DNA of 64,000 bases, taken from contig JASGCO010000021.1 in assembly GCA_030054095.1 (NCBI GenBank), positions 1 through 64,000 on the forward strand, given 5' to 3'. The notes beneath the pieces were generated by a model, which saw only the letters and a list, made by a program, of their open reading frames with translations, had not been told where the DNA came from and ran no database searches. Below are positions 37,593 to 45,871 of this stretch, one piece after another (position 1 is the stretch's first letter; each line of letters starts with the position of its first letter). Position numbers and translations under genes: made by a program. This DNA comes from Sediminibacterium sp. (lineage in GTDB: Bacteria > Bacteroidota > Bacteroidia > B-17B0 > Aurantibacillaceae).

Positions 37593-39333
37593 TACTTGTT
37601 AACACAGTTTCAATTTCATCTCTTGTTAATCCATAATAGTCATTAATTAAATCGTTCATCTTGCTTTTAAATTCACCCTTTCTTGATGGACTTTCGTAAA
37701 TATTTTTGGTGAGTTTAGTAAATTGTTTTTGCAAGGACTTGTCCATTGGAATATAAATTGTTCCCAAATCAGAAATTTTTATTTGTGGCTGTTTACCTTG
37801 TGAAAAGCGAATAATATTCATTTGTTGAGCATAATAAGTTACCAAATCCGTATTTAACCAACCGCACAAAAAATAAAGAAAGTCAATGGTTTCATCTGTA
37901 CTATTTCTAAGCGAAAAAACATAAAGGCTGTTGTTAGCAGAACTTTTGTTTAAGTCAAGAGTTGCAATTATTTCTTTTGCTGATTGGCGAATGTAAATTT
38001 TTGGATTTTCATAAATAGCTATTTCGCCCAAACCAATTCTTTTTTTATTCTTTACCCCTGCCTTTTCTAATTTTTGCTTTAGGTTCTCATTAATTTCATC
38101 TTGCAAAGGCTTGTTGTAATAAAAATATTTTGTACAACTAAGATCACCGAATTTCTCCGATAACGCTTTAGAACCTTGATAATAAGGAAATAAAAGATTT
38201 TCACTTGTTTCAGGTTTATTTCTGAAAGTAAACTTATCTTCCATATCAAGCAACATTACACAAGTCCGTAAATTCTTATTAGGAAAAAGCTGTAAAATGG
38301 TTTTATCTTTCTTAGAATTAACCTTGTCAATTATATTTTTTGAAATGCTACAGCCATTATATCTGAACTTGTACTCATCATCTTTATTAAACCAACTTGA
38401 TTGTAAAATATCATAAGATTTGTGTGTTTTCCAATCTATAATTTTCACTTGATTACCCTTGTTGTTTTTATCTTTAGTAATTTTAAAAATTACTTGACCG
38501 CTTGCGACATCAAAATCTTTAATATTGACCTGCAACTCGTTAATAATTGTTTGCTCTAAAAGAAACTTACGTGTGTAAACGTAGGCAGTTTCAAAAAATG
38601 AAACATCAATTATGAAACTTAACTTACCATCTTGTTTAAGCAAATCCAAGGAATGTTCAATAAAAAGCATTACCAAATTAAGTTTACCATTTTTCACATA
38701 ATCAGGAAACTGCTCATAATTTCTAAGGTAATTTACTCTTTGCTCCTCATTCTCCTTTTTATCTCTACGTCCGTAAAGCGTTACGTATGGCGGATTACCA
38801 ATTATAAAATCAAAAGAGCCATACAAATCAGAAAATGGTGTAGGAGTCAAATCATCAAATAAACCTTTGGGTATTTTTTTGTCCGTAAAGTCCCAATTAA
38901 TCGCATTAAATGAACCTTTAAATTCCTCGCCAAAAAGGAATAAATAAAATGCTGAAATATTGTCGATCGTGTTTTTCACCATAGAACTATCAACATCAAC
39001 AAAGAATAAATTTCTTTCAATGAAATTTGAAATCAATAATTCGTCAGGATATCTCTCGTAAATCTTAGCAATTAATCTAAGGAGAAAAATTCCCTGACCA
39101 CAAGAAGGTTCAAGTATTTTTTTGTGAAATACATCAGGATTAATTTCAATTACATCTAAAAGTTTATCAATAGTGGATATTGAATTAGTAAAGAAAACTC
39201 CGTTTTGTTTTCGGCTTCCTCCATTAAGTTTTTGTTCAATAACGATCTGACCTAAAATTTTCATTTCAAGAAACTTCAAAACATCGTTCTGACTTTTTTG
39301 AACTTTTACGGACATATCGGCCTCTATTTTCAT
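37579..39333 (-). CDS. Type II DNA methyltransferase, adenine-specific type (NPPY)
   Basis: A 584-residue enzyme. Motif I is KILEPSCGQGIFLLRL (about 71-86) and motif IV is FDFIIGNPPYVTLYG (about 176-190), the N6-adenine gamma-class order, followed by a long target-recognition half (to ~580) like Eco57I/TaqI-type methyltransferases. It protects host DNA from the neighbouring nuclease. A second start, ATG seven codons later (MSVKVQKSQ), is possible. It has its own promoter with both boxes at 39342-39372, so methylation does not depend on the controller. The gene is AT-rich. Confidence 0.88.
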   Translation of the reverse strand: MKIEADMSVKVQKSQNDVLKFLEMKILGQIVIEQKLNGGSRKQNGVFFTNSISTIDKLLDVIEINPDVFHKKILEPSCGQGIFLLRLIAKIYERYPDELLISNFIERNLFFVDVDSSMVKNTIDNISAFYLFLFGEEFKGSFNAINWDFTDKKIPKGLFDDLTPTPFSDLYGSFDFIIGNPPYVTLYGRRDKKENEEQRVNYLRNYEQFPDYVKNGKLNLVMLFIEHSLDLLKQDGKLSFIIDVSFFETAYVYTRKFLLEQTIINELQVNIKDFDVASGQVIFKITKDKNNKGNQVKIIDWKTHKSYDILQSSWFNKDDEYKFRYNGCSISKNIIDKVNSKKDKTILQLFPNKNLRTCVMLLDMEDKFTFRNKPETSENLLFPYYQGSKALSEKFGDLSCTKYFYYNKPLQDEINENLKQKLEKAGVKNKKRIGLGEIAIYENPKIYIRQSAKEIIATLDLNKSSANNSLYVFSLRNSTDETIDFLYFLCGWLNTDLVTYYAQQMNIIRFSQGKQPQIKISDLGTIYIPMDKSLQKQFTKLTKNIYESPSRKGEFKSKMNDLINDYYGLTRDEIETVLTSIKDF

Positions 39334-39341
39334 TACGCTGA

Positions 39342-39372
39342 CAAAGATACGGCTGATACTTATAATCTACAA
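39342..39372 (-). promoter_or_regulatory. Promoter of the methyltransferase gene
   Basis: On the minus strand: TTG at 39372-39370, a 20-bp spacer and TATCTTTG at 39349-39342, 8 bp before the ATG. Both boxes match the Bacteroidota consensus, in contrast with the weak promoter of the controller gene. Confidence 0.65.
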
Positions 39373-39401
39373 GCAAACTTATGAACAATTTCAAAAAACA
39401 A

Positions 39402-39570
39402 CGAAAGACAAGAACGCCTGTTTATAACAGCGGTTTTGCTAAAACTTGGGATCAGTGATTCGGTTGACAGTTTTTCCGTATAATTGAACTTCGATTCTCC
39501 GAATAAACGGTAGTGCAAAAATGCCCCGCCTTCGCAAAGCCAAAAATCGTTACCTGCAATGCTAGACAAC
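39402..39570. repeat. Imperfect inverted-repeat module 1 (cassette-boundary-like)
   Basis: The left part (GTTTATAACAGCGGTTTTGC) and the right part (GCCAAAAATCGTTACCTGC) are imperfect reverse complements separated by about 100 bp with further partial pairing. The right end carries CGTTACCTGCAAT at 39548-39560, shared with the module at 40074-40211. It precedes a small orphan gene by ~170 bp. This and the rest of the 39334-39731 gap contain no convincing gene apart from the methyltransferase promoter. Confidence 0.5.
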
Positions 39571-39731
39571 TACACGATCACGGCAATATGTAGCCCCTCA
39601 TTGGACTTTCCAACAATCGACTTAGGATGGACATTGACACTATTTTAAAGTATTGTGCTTTTTTAGCTCCTTGAACATAGACAATCAATCTAGTAGTTAT
39701 AACTTTACGAACAAATTTAAATCAAGATGAT

Positions 39732-40004
39732 ATGAACAGAATATTAGTTTTAATAACTCTATCAGACAGCGGAATTGAGACAATAAAATCAAATCCCGAA
39801 TTACCAAAAAAAGAAATGGAATTCGTAAATAAATGGAAACAAGATCACATTTTAGAAAGTTTTTTTATTTCTGTGACAAAAAAAGATGCTGTTTTAATAT
39901 TTCAGAATGTTGATGAAACAAGGACAAAGGAACTTGTAGAAGTCTTACCGTACTTTCCGTATATGGCAAAAATTGAATATCACAATTTGAACAAACAGTT
40001 TTAA
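39732..40004 (+). CDS. Small dimeric alpha/beta-barrel-like protein
   Basis: A 90-residue protein (MNRILVLITLSDSGIETIKS ... EFVNKWKQDHILESFFIS ... AVLIFQNVDET ... LPYFPYMAKIEYHNL) whose length and strand-helix-strand pattern resemble muconolactone-isomerase/YciI-like ferredoxin-fold domains. No catalytic residues are identifiable. It lies alone between two inverted-repeat modules in the island, like a mobile single-gene cassette. The family call is by pattern only. Confidence 0.5.
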   Translation: MNRILVLITLSDSGIETIKSNPELPKKEMEFVNKWKQDHILESFFISVTKKDAVLIFQNVDETRTKELVEVLPYFPYMAKIEYHNLNKQF

Positions 40005-40073
40005 AAAACAATAGTCTCAACAGACAACCTTTCTGCGAATGACTAATTAATTGGTAATGAACAGACAGCACGG

Positions 40074-40211
40074 CAGGTAACAGGCGTTTGGCAAAAAAGT
40101 GAGGTCAGTAGTTAAATAAAGCTTTGTGCTTCATGTCAAGTTTACTGCCAGCAGACATTTGGCAGCTTCGAAATCGCCAACTTATTGTAGCTGAAAACCG
40201 TTACCTGCAAT
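40074..40211. repeat. Inverted-repeat module 2 (cassette-boundary-like)
   Basis: CAGGTAAC at 40074-40081 and GTTACCTG at 40200-40207 are perfect reverse complements around ~118 bp with further internal pairing. The right end carries CGTTACCTGCAAT (40199-40211), identical to module 1. The next orphan gene starts 17 bp later. It does not fit the canonical integron attC core sequences. Confidence 0.65.
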
Positions 40212-40227
40212 TGGCGGAACAACCGTA

Positions 40228-40701
40228 ATGACACGAGACAGACAAAATAACTTAATTATTACGCTGACAATTTTTGTTGTTCTCATTGGCTCCGGGACGA
40301 CCTTTATTCTCATCAAATCAAATGAAACTCCCGAAAAACTTGCTGGACATCAACTCGTATTTGCGGTTGACAGCGGAAAAAATCATCAATTCGGTATCGA
40401 CAAATTTGCAAAAATGCGTGACTACACCGTGTATAAACTGACATCGGACAGTGCGACTAATATACAAATACTTGAACATGCCAGGCAAAAAATCAATTCA
40501 ATCAAGGACAACCGTGGCACTATCAATGGTATTCATATAATCATCACGGACAATACACCGTATAAATACTTCATTAAAGCGGTAGATATTTGCTCTGAAA
40601 AAGAGCCGAAAGCTTTTGCACCCAACAAAAATGATATTTATGCCATGTATGTTTACATTGTTCCAAAAGACAAAAGACTAAAAAACACAATGGACAAGTA
40701 A
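40228..40701 (+). CDS. Small membrane-anchored protein, weakly ExbD/TolR-like
   Basis: A 157-residue protein with one N-terminal membrane helix (LIITLTIFVVLIGSGTTFIL, about 9-28) and a periplasmic domain. The segment IIITDNTPYKYFIKAVDICS resembles the strand-helix region of ExbD/TolR domains, but the membrane Asp of ExbD is missing and no ExbB gene is near. It follows inverted-repeat module 2 and is AT-rich like the other island genes. The function is not recognised. Confidence 0.5.
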   Translation: MTRDRQNNLIITLTIFVVLIGSGTTFILIKSNETPEKLAGHQLVFAVDSGKNHQFGIDKFAKMRDYTVYKLTSDSATNIQILEHARQKINSIKDNRGTINGIHIIITDNTPYKYFIKAVDICSEKEPKAFAPNKNDIYAMYVYIVPKDKRLKNTMDK

Positions 40702-40860
40702 ACAGAACGTAGCCACCAGGCAGATAACAGCACCTCCTTGCATTTTTTTGAAGGGTTAGCCCTTAATTGTTGAATTGTATGTTTCGGTTTCCCAAAATGA
40801 TGAAAGGTGTCTTGTTTGCTTATGCAATAGTTATTGTCATGCTAAAGACAGTTAAAACCC

Positions 40861-41511
40861 TTATATCTGCCCGTCTTTCATGGTAATTGTGCGATCGGCC
40901 ATATTTGCCAGATCAGTATTATGGGTCACTATAACAAAGGTTTGGTGAAACTGTTCGCGGAGTTTAAAAAACAACTGGTGCAGTTCGGCCGCGTTTTTGG
41001 TATCGAGGTTACCACTGGGTTCATCGGCAAATACCACCGATGGTTTATTAATAAGCGCCCGGGCTACGGCTACACGTTGTTGCTCTCCCCCACTGAGTTC
41101 GTTGGGTTTATGGCCGGCTCTGCTTTTCAGCCCAAGTAAATCCAGTAATTCCATGGCGCGGTGTTCACTATCGCGTTTGTTGGTTTTGGCAATAAACGCT
41201 GGAATGCAAACGTTTTCGAGCGCTGTAAATTCAGGTAACAAATGGTGGAACTGAAACACAAAACCAATATGCTGGTTGCGGAAAGCCGCCAGTTTTTTGT
41301 CGTTTAAGCCCGATACGTTTTCGCCTTTTATGATCACGTCACCGCTATCAGGCCGGTCGAGGGTACCCAATATGGTTAACAACGTGGTTTTACCTGCTCC
41401 CGAAGACCCCACAATAGACACAATTTCCCGTTCGGCAATATCTATACTCACCCCTTTCAGGATCTGTAAATCGTTATAGCTTTTTGTAATATTTTTACCG
41501 CTGATCATCAT
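40861..41511 (-). CDS. lolD: LolD-like ABC transporter ATP-binding protein
   Basis: A 216-residue ATPase with Walker [11 protein letters not shown]-loop [10 protein letters not shown], signature [15 protein letters not shown], Walker [14 protein letters not shown] and H-loop VTHNTD. The [10 protein letters not shown] and NELSGGE wording is typical of LolD, which powers release of lipoproteins from the inner membrane with LolC/E. No LolC/E gene is next to it, as is common in Bacteroidota. The ATG at 41511 overlaps the stop of the upstream DASS gene by 4 bp; a -7 TATCTTTG lies at 41520-41527 inside that gene, so it may also have its own promoter. Confidence 0.85.
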   Translation of the reverse strand: MMISGKNITKSYNDLQILKGVSIDIAEREIVSIVGSSGAGKTTLLTILGTLDRPDSGDVIIKGENVSGLNDKKLAAFRNQHIGFVFQFHHLLPEFTALENVCIPAFIAKTNKRDSEHRAMELLDLLGLKSRAGHKPNELSGGEQQRVAVARALINKPSVVFADEPSGNLDTKNAAELHQLFFKLREQFHQTFVIVTHNTDLANMADRTITMKDGQI

Positions 41512-42974
41512 ACAAGGGCCAAAGATACGTAACAAATAACGGTTATAATAAGAATGCCTAGAATATCGAGGACAATGCCCACCTTAAACATATCTTTTAT
41601 ATGGATTTCGCGTGTGCCAAATACAATGGTGTTGGCAGCGGTAGCCACCGGCAGCATAAATCCCAGAGATGCCGCAAAGGTAGCGGGAATCATCAGCAAT
41701 AACGGTTCCACATTCAGCTCTTTCTGCAAGGCCATCATTACCGGAATGGCTAACTGAATACTGGCAATGTTACTGGCAAATTCGCTGATAATGGTAACCA
41801 CTACGCAAATGCCAAGTATAATAAAGAACACCGGAACGCCTTTTAATACCGCCAGAGATTGCGCCAGCCAGTTGCTGAGTCCGCTGACCTCGAACCCGTA
41901 AGCTAGTGCAAAACCACTGCCAAACATGAGTATAATATCGTAGCGGAGTTTTTTAGCGTCTTCCCAAACAAGCAGCCCCTCCCCCCTGTTTTTCCGGGAA
42001 GGAATCAAAAACAGCGCTAAGGCGGCCAGCATGGCTACCAGACTGTCGTCTATAAATTTGGTTTTGGGAAAGAGATTTACCCAGCCTTTGTATTGAAAAG
42101 CACCAAAATCAATATCGGCGCGTGTAAACCAAAGGAGGATACAGCTGATTAATATGCCCAGCACCCATTTTTCCTCAGTCGAAAAACGGCCCAGTTTATG
42201 GTATTGTTCTTTAAAGTACTGTTTATCAATGGCCAGGGTCATCGTTTTTTTCAGGAAGTAAACCGATAGTACAACATAACACACAACGAGAAACAGAAAG
42301 GAAACCGGGTAACCTATTTTGCTCCATTGCATAAAATTAAGGTTGTTACTTTCCGGAAAAGCCTGATGATACGCTTTAAAGAAATACATATTAGGCGGCG
42401 TGCCCACCGGTGTAGCCATACCTCCGATAGTCGCCGAAAACGCCAGCCCCAGCAAAAGCGCCGCGGCAAACTGTTTTTTATGGCCTTCGTTAATATAAGT
42501 TTTGGTTTCGTGAATAAGCGCCAGTACAGCGCTGAACAGCATCATGGTGGTGGCCGTATTACTGATCCAGTTACTGATCAGGTAGGTACTTAACATCAGG
42601 CCAAGTAAAATGGTACGTGGATTACTACCTAAAAAGGACAGTATTTTTAAGGCGATGCGTTTGTGTAAATGCCATTTTTCGATAGCAAAGGCCAACATAA
42701 ATCCTCCTATAAAAAGGAAAATGATACTATCAGAATATTGTTGGGCGGTGGTTTTTACATCGGCAATGCCCAGTATGGGCAATACCAAAACGGGAATAAA
42801 AGCGGTTACAGCTAAATCAATAGCTTCGCTGAACCACCAGATACACATCCACAATCCTACTCCAGCCATTAAACTTACCTGATGGTTACGGGAATCCAGT
42901 TCAATAAAAAACCAGAACAACAACGCTACCAGTGGTCCCAGTGCCTGAAAAAAATATTTCTGCGATTTGCTCAA
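41508..42974 (-). CDS. DASS/SLC13-family sodium-anion symporter
   Basis: A 488-residue inner-membrane transporter with about twelve helices. The DASS signatures are visible: [20 protein letters not shown] in the first half and [19 protein letters not shown] with [20 protein letters not shown] in the second, forming the SNT-type sodium and carboxylate sites. Substrates in the family are succinate, other dicarboxylates, sulfate or phosphate; not resolved here. The start is TTG at 42974, 5 bp after a perfect -7 element (TACATTTG). It is divergent from fmt with only 31 bp between the start codons. Confidence 0.88.
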   Translation of the reverse strand: MSKSQKYFFQALGPLVALLFWFFIELDSRNHQVSLMAGVGLWMCIWWFSEAIDLAVTAFIPVLVLPILGIADVKTTAQQYSDSIIFLFIGGFMLAFAIEKWHLHKRIALKILSFLGSNPRTILLGLMLSTYLISNWISNTATTMMLFSAVLALIHETKTYINEGHKKQFAAALLLGLAFSATIGGMATPVGTPPNMYFFKAYHQAFPESNNLNFMQWSKIGYPVSFLFLVVCYVVLSVYFLKKTMTLAIDKQYFKEQYHKLGRFSTEEKWVLGILISCILLWFTRADIDFGAFQYKGWVNLFPKTKFIDDSLVAMLAALALFLIPSRKNRGEGLLVWEDAKKLRYDIILMFGSGFALAYGFEVSGLSNWLAQSLAVLKGVPVFFIILGICVVVTIISEFASNIASIQLAIPVMMALQKELNVEPLLLMIPATFAASLGFMLPVATAANTIVFGTREIHIKDMFKVGIVLDILGILIITVICYVSLALV

Positions 42975-42979
42975 CTTTA

Positions 42980-42987
42980 CAAATGTA
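42980..42987 (-). promoter_or_regulatory. -7 element of the DASS transporter gene
   Basis: On the minus strand this reads TACATTTG, ending 5 bp before the TTG start at 42974. It is 6 bp from the -7 element of fmt on the other strand, so the two promoters are back to back. Confidence 0.55.
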
Positions 42988-42993
42988 AGATTT

Positions 42994-43001
42994 TACCTTT
43001 G
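42994..43001 (+). promoter_or_regulatory. -7 element of fmt
   Basis: A perfect TACCTTTG ends 4 bp before the fmt ATG at 43006. A TTTG lies at 42966-42969 with a 24-bp spacer, slightly long for a -33 box. Confidence 0.6.
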
Positions 43002-43005
43002 CACC

Positions 43006-43959
43006 ATGCGTATTGTTTTTATGGGCACGCCCGATTTTGCGGTTAAGAGCCTCGAGGCCATTCTCGATGCCGGATACAATGTGGTTGGTGTAATAACGGC
43101 ACCCGATAAACCGGCGGGCCGCGGCCAGCAATTGCAGCAAAGTCCGGTAAAACAGTTTGCCCTCTCGAAAGGACTTTTGGTATTGCAGCCCGAAAAGCTG
43201 AAGGCCCCCGAATTTACCGATCAGCTGAGGGCATTAAAAGCAGATGTACAAATTGTGGTAGCGTTCCGGATGCTCCCCGAAATAGTATGGAATATGCCTC
43301 CGCTGGGAACCTTTAACCTGCACGCCTCGCTGTTACCAAAGTACAGAGGTGCCGCGCCAATTAACTGGGCCGTTATAAACGGAGAAACAGAAAGTGGTAT
43401 TACTACGTTTAAACTCCAGCACGAAATTGATACCGGTCAGGTGTTGTTCCGTAAAACGGTACCTATCGGTGAACATACCACTGCCGGTGAATTACACGAT
43501 GTGTTAATGACCGAAGGCGCCCTGTTAATGGTACAAACCCTGGATGCTTTAAACGCCCACCTTGTAAAAGGGACACCGCTTGACTTTTTACCGCAACGTG
43601 ACGCGGAAGCCACGCACGCCCCTAAAATTTTTAAAGAAACCTGTAAAATAAACTGGCATCAGCCGGTTGACCAGCTTTATAACCTTATCCGCGGGCTGGC
43701 ACCTTACCCCGGGGCTTATACCGATTTTACAAACGGCACCGGTGAGCCACTGCAACTGAAAATTTTTGAAACAGAAAAACACAAGGGGAGCCATACAGAA
43801 CCGATCGGACGCATGGTTGTTACTGGTAACGCATTACAGATTTACGCCGCTGATGGTTACTTAACCGTACTTGATTTACAATTACAAGGCAAGAAACGTT
43901 TGAAGACTGCTGATTTCTTAAGAGGTTTCCGGTTTATGGAACAGGCCCGGGCAATGTAG
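43006..43959 (+). CDS. fmt: Methionyl-tRNA formyltransferase
   Basis: A 317-residue enzyme formylating initiator Met-tRNA with 10-formyl-tetrahydrofolate. Start MRIVFMGTPDFAVKSL, catalytic block FNLHASLLPKYRGAAPINWA (the Asn, His and later Asp of the formyltransferase fold) and GITTFKLQHEIDTGQVL are all standard, as is the C-terminal tRNA-binding barrel. The ATG at 43006 is set by the -7 box; the earlier in-frame codon at 42967 lies before it. The WYL regulator gene starts 3 bp after the stop. Confidence 0.96.
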   Translation: MRIVFMGTPDFAVKSLEAILDAGYNVVGVITAPDKPAGRGQQLQQSPVKQFALSKGLLVLQPEKLKAPEFTDQLRALKADVQIVVAFRMLPEIVWNMPPLGTFNLHASLLPKYRGAAPINWAVINGETESGITTFKLQHEIDTGQVLFRKTVPIGEHTTAGELHDVLMTEGALLMVQTLDALNAHLVKGTPLDFLPQRDAEATHAPKIFKETCKINWHQPVDQLYNLIRGLAPYPGAYTDFTNGTGEPLQLKIFETEKHKGSHTEPIGRMVVTGNALQIYAADGYLTVLDLQLQGKKRLKTADFLRGFRFMEQARAM

Positions 43960-43962
43960 TGT

Positions 43963-44691
43963 ATGAAATCGGGATCGGATATAAAACGCTTATCGCGTCT
44001 GGTGGCCATTTTAACACAATTACAGACCCAACGGCTAACAACTGCGGCTGAACTATCTGAAAAATTCGGTGTAAGTAACCGGACCATTTACAGAGATATA
44101 AGAGCCCTTGAAGCATCGGGGGTTCCGGTTGTAACCGAAGAAGGGAAAGGTTATTCGCTGAGAGAAGGTTACCGGTTGCCTCCGGTTATGTTTTCGGAAA
44201 AGGAAGCCAACGCGTTAATTACCGCGGAGCAGTTGATTCAAAAAAACAAGGACCGTTCGTTTACGGAAACTTACTCAGAAGCCATTGCCAAGGTAAAAGC
44301 GGTGCTACGAACATCGGTAAAAGATAAAGCGAACCTGCTCAGTCAGCGTGTGCAATTCCGCAATAACCTGCACAACGAAACCAGCAGCGCATATCTGAGC
44401 GAACTGCAAATGGCCCTTACAGGTTACCGGCTCACCCGGCTGAATTATCAAAGTTTGGAACAAGGCCTGAAAACACTGCGTACCGTTGAGCCTTTTGCTC
44501 TTTACAGTACGCAGGAAAACTGGATACTGATTGCTTGGTGCCGCTTACGTAACGATTTCAGATCCTTTCGTCTGGATTGCATACAAGACCTTCAGGTTTC
44601 GGAGCAAACCTTTTCGCCGCACACACTAACCCTGCAACAGTATTTTGAACAGTGCCGTGAAAAATTTTTAAGCAGGCAGGAAAACCCCTGA
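43963..44691 (+). CDS. HTH-WYL transcriptional regulator (YafY-like)
   Basis: A 242-residue regulator: an N-terminal HTH_11-type domain (RLVAILTQLQTQRLTTAAEL, then SEKFGVSNRTIYRDIRALEA) and a C-terminal WYL-like domain (TRLNYQSLEQGLKTLRTVEP, ALYSTQENWILIAWCRLRND) that usually senses a ligand or nucleic-acid end. It starts 3 bp after fmt and is followed by three small genes of the effector-domain type, with a -7 element (TAGCTTTG at 44717-44724) ahead of them that it may control. The pattern YafY/GyrI/DUF1801 recurs in many genomes. Confidence 0.85.
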   Translation: MKSGSDIKRLSRLVAILTQLQTQRLTTAAELSEKFGVSNRTIYRDIRALEASGVPVVTEEGKGYSLREGYRLPPVMFSEKEANALITAEQLIQKNKDRSFTETYSEAIAKVKAVLRTSVKDKANLLSQRVQFRNNLHNETSSAYLSELQMALTGYRLTRLNYQSLEQGLKTLRTVEPFALYSTQENWILIAWCRLRNDFRSFRLDCIQDLQVSEQTFSPHTLTLQQYFEQCREKFLSRQENP

Positions 44692-44716
44692 CACAAGGTT
44701 GTCATAACCCTATCTG

Positions 44717-44724
44717 TAGCTTTG
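44717..44724 (+). promoter_or_regulatory. -7 element upstream of the Dabb-like gene
   Basis: A perfect TAGCTTTG, 22 bp before the start at 44747. A TTG at 44699-44701 gives only a 15-bp spacer, so the -33 box is uncertain. Confidence 0.45.
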
Positions 44725-44746
44725 TAAGGTTAAAACTAAATTATTT

Positions 44747-45046
44747 ATGATGAAAACAAATGAAGTTACAGAAGCGGTGTTGTTTAAACTTAAACCCAAT
44801 GTGGCTATTGACCACGCACGCGAAGCATTACTTGGTATTACAGCCATTGCCGAAAAGCAGCCCGGCTTTATAAACAGGGTTCTGCACTTTAACGAAGATG
44901 GGATGTGGTTCGATCTGGTAAAGTGGGAAACTATGGAACTGGCTAAACAAGCGGCGCGGGAGGTTCCTCAGTATCCGGAGGCCGCCAGAGCGTTTGAACT
45001 GATTGACGGGACAAGTATTCAATTTTATCATTTTTATACGGCCTGA
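44747..45046 (+). CDS. Small alpha/beta-barrel (Dabb/ABM-like) protein
   Basis: A 99-residue single-domain protein (EAVLFKLKPNVAIDHAREAL ... FINRVLHFNEDGMWFDLVKW ... REVPQYPEAARAFELID) with the length and strand-helix pattern of dimeric ferredoxin-fold Dabb or ABM domains. These include stress-response proteins and small monooxygenases; no active-site residue can be fixed here. Two Met codons (44747, 44750) are possible starts. It precedes the GyrI-like gene by 2 bp. Confidence 0.6.
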   Translation: MMKTNEVTEAVLFKLKPNVAIDHAREALLGITAIAEKQPGFINRVLHFNEDGMWFDLVKWETMELAKQAAREVPQYPEAARAFELIDGTSIQFYHFYTA

Positions 45047-45048
45047 CA

Positions 45049-45510
45049 ATGGAAACCAAATTATTACCTCCGTTTCATCTGGCAGGCATTCAGGTGAGAA
45101 CGTCGAATGACGAAGGAAAAGCCACCACCGATATTCCGGCATTATGGCAACAGTTTTTCGAAAACGCGGTGATGCAGCGCATTCACCACCGTGTGGATGA
45201 TACCTTGTATTGTGTATATACCCATTACGACGGGGATTACACACAGCCTTACACTGCTTTTCTGGGATGCCGCGTAACACAACCCGATCCCTTGGCAGAA
45301 GGGCTAACACACCTGCTCATTTCCGGTGGATTATATACCGCGCAAACCGTTAAGGGTAATCTGAATGAAGGTGTCATTTTTAAAGCCTGGCAAGCCATCT
45401 GGCAGAGTAATCTGAAAAGAGCTTACACGGCTGATTTTGAAGTCTATGATACCAGAGCGGCGAATCCGGAAGCGGCAGAAGTAACGATTTATGTATCAGT
45501 TCATGACTGA
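45049..45510 (+). CDS. GyrI-like effector-binding domain protein
   Basis: A 153-residue protein with the GyrI/AraC-effector-binding fold: LPPFHLAGIQVRTSN, a middle block LYCVYTHYDGDYTQPYTAFL and GLYTAQTVKGNLNEGVIFKA, ending in EVTIYVSVHD. Such stand-alone domains bind small hydrophobic molecules and often lie beside regulators. It overlaps the DUF1801 gene by 8 bp (counted from the ATG at 45503). Confidence 0.75.
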   Translation: METKLLPPFHLAGIQVRTSNDEGKATTDIPALWQQFFENAVMQRIHHRVDDTLYCVYTHYDGDYTQPYTAFLGCRVTQPDPLAEGLTHLLISGGLYTAQTVKGNLNEGVIFKAWQAIWQSNLKRAYTADFEVYDTRAANPEAAEVTIYVSVHD

Positions 45511-45865
45511 TTTTGCAAACCCTATAGATGCCTTTTACCTCAGTCAGCCCGATTCATATCGGGCTTGCCTGATGGCAGTGCGGGACATCATTCTTACTTT
45601 GGATATCGGCATAAAGCAGGAATGGCGTTACGGTATGCCGTTTTTTACCTGGCACGGAAAACGGTTTTGCTATTTATGGGTACACCGTACCTACCGCCAA
45701 CCTTATATTGGCTTTGTAGATGGTTACCGTATGCAGCACCCCGTGCTCTTGCAGGAAGACCGTAAACGCATGAAAATTATGCTGTTGGATCAGACACAGG
45801 ATCTGCCTCTGGATACGCTCAAATTAGTATTAGAACAAGCTATCGCCCTGTTGAAAAAGACATAG
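45503..45865 (+). CDS. DUF1801-family protein
   Basis: A 120-residue protein of the DUF1801/YdhG type: IDAFYLSQPDSYRACLMAVR, QEWRYGMPFFTWHGKRFCYL and YIGFVDGYRM match the usual 'eeli.ygmP.f...gk.l.y' layout. The biochemical role is unknown. The ATG at 45503 overlaps the GyrI-like stop; another ATG at 45491 is in frame. It is the last gene of the WYL-associated cluster and converges with the rhodanese-thioredoxin gene 6 bp away. Confidence 0.8.
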   Translation: MTDFANPIDAFYLSQPDSYRACLMAVRDIILTLDIGIKQEWRYGMPFFTWHGKRFCYLWVHRTYRQPYIGFVDGYRMQHPVLLQEDRKRMKIMLLDQTQDLPLDTLKLVLEQAIALLKKT

Positions 45866-45871
45866 CCTATT

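Noticed and set aside
39360..39569. Minus-strand 69-residue ORF in the island gap
   Set aside because: It spans the inverted-repeat module and the methyltransferase promoter and resembles no protein family.
39402..40211. Canonical integron attC sites
   Set aside because: The module ends do not fit RYYYAAC and GTTRRRY cores and no integrase gene is present; kept only as attC-like in layout.
35910..40860. Insertion sequence or prophage in the island
   Set aside because: No transposase, integrase, terminal repeats of the usual kind or phage structural gene was seen.
44828..45310. 160-residue minus-strand ORF opposite the Dabb and GyrI-like genes
   Set aside because: It is antisense to two well-supported genes and its composition (many Arg, Cys, Pro) is typical of a shadow frame.
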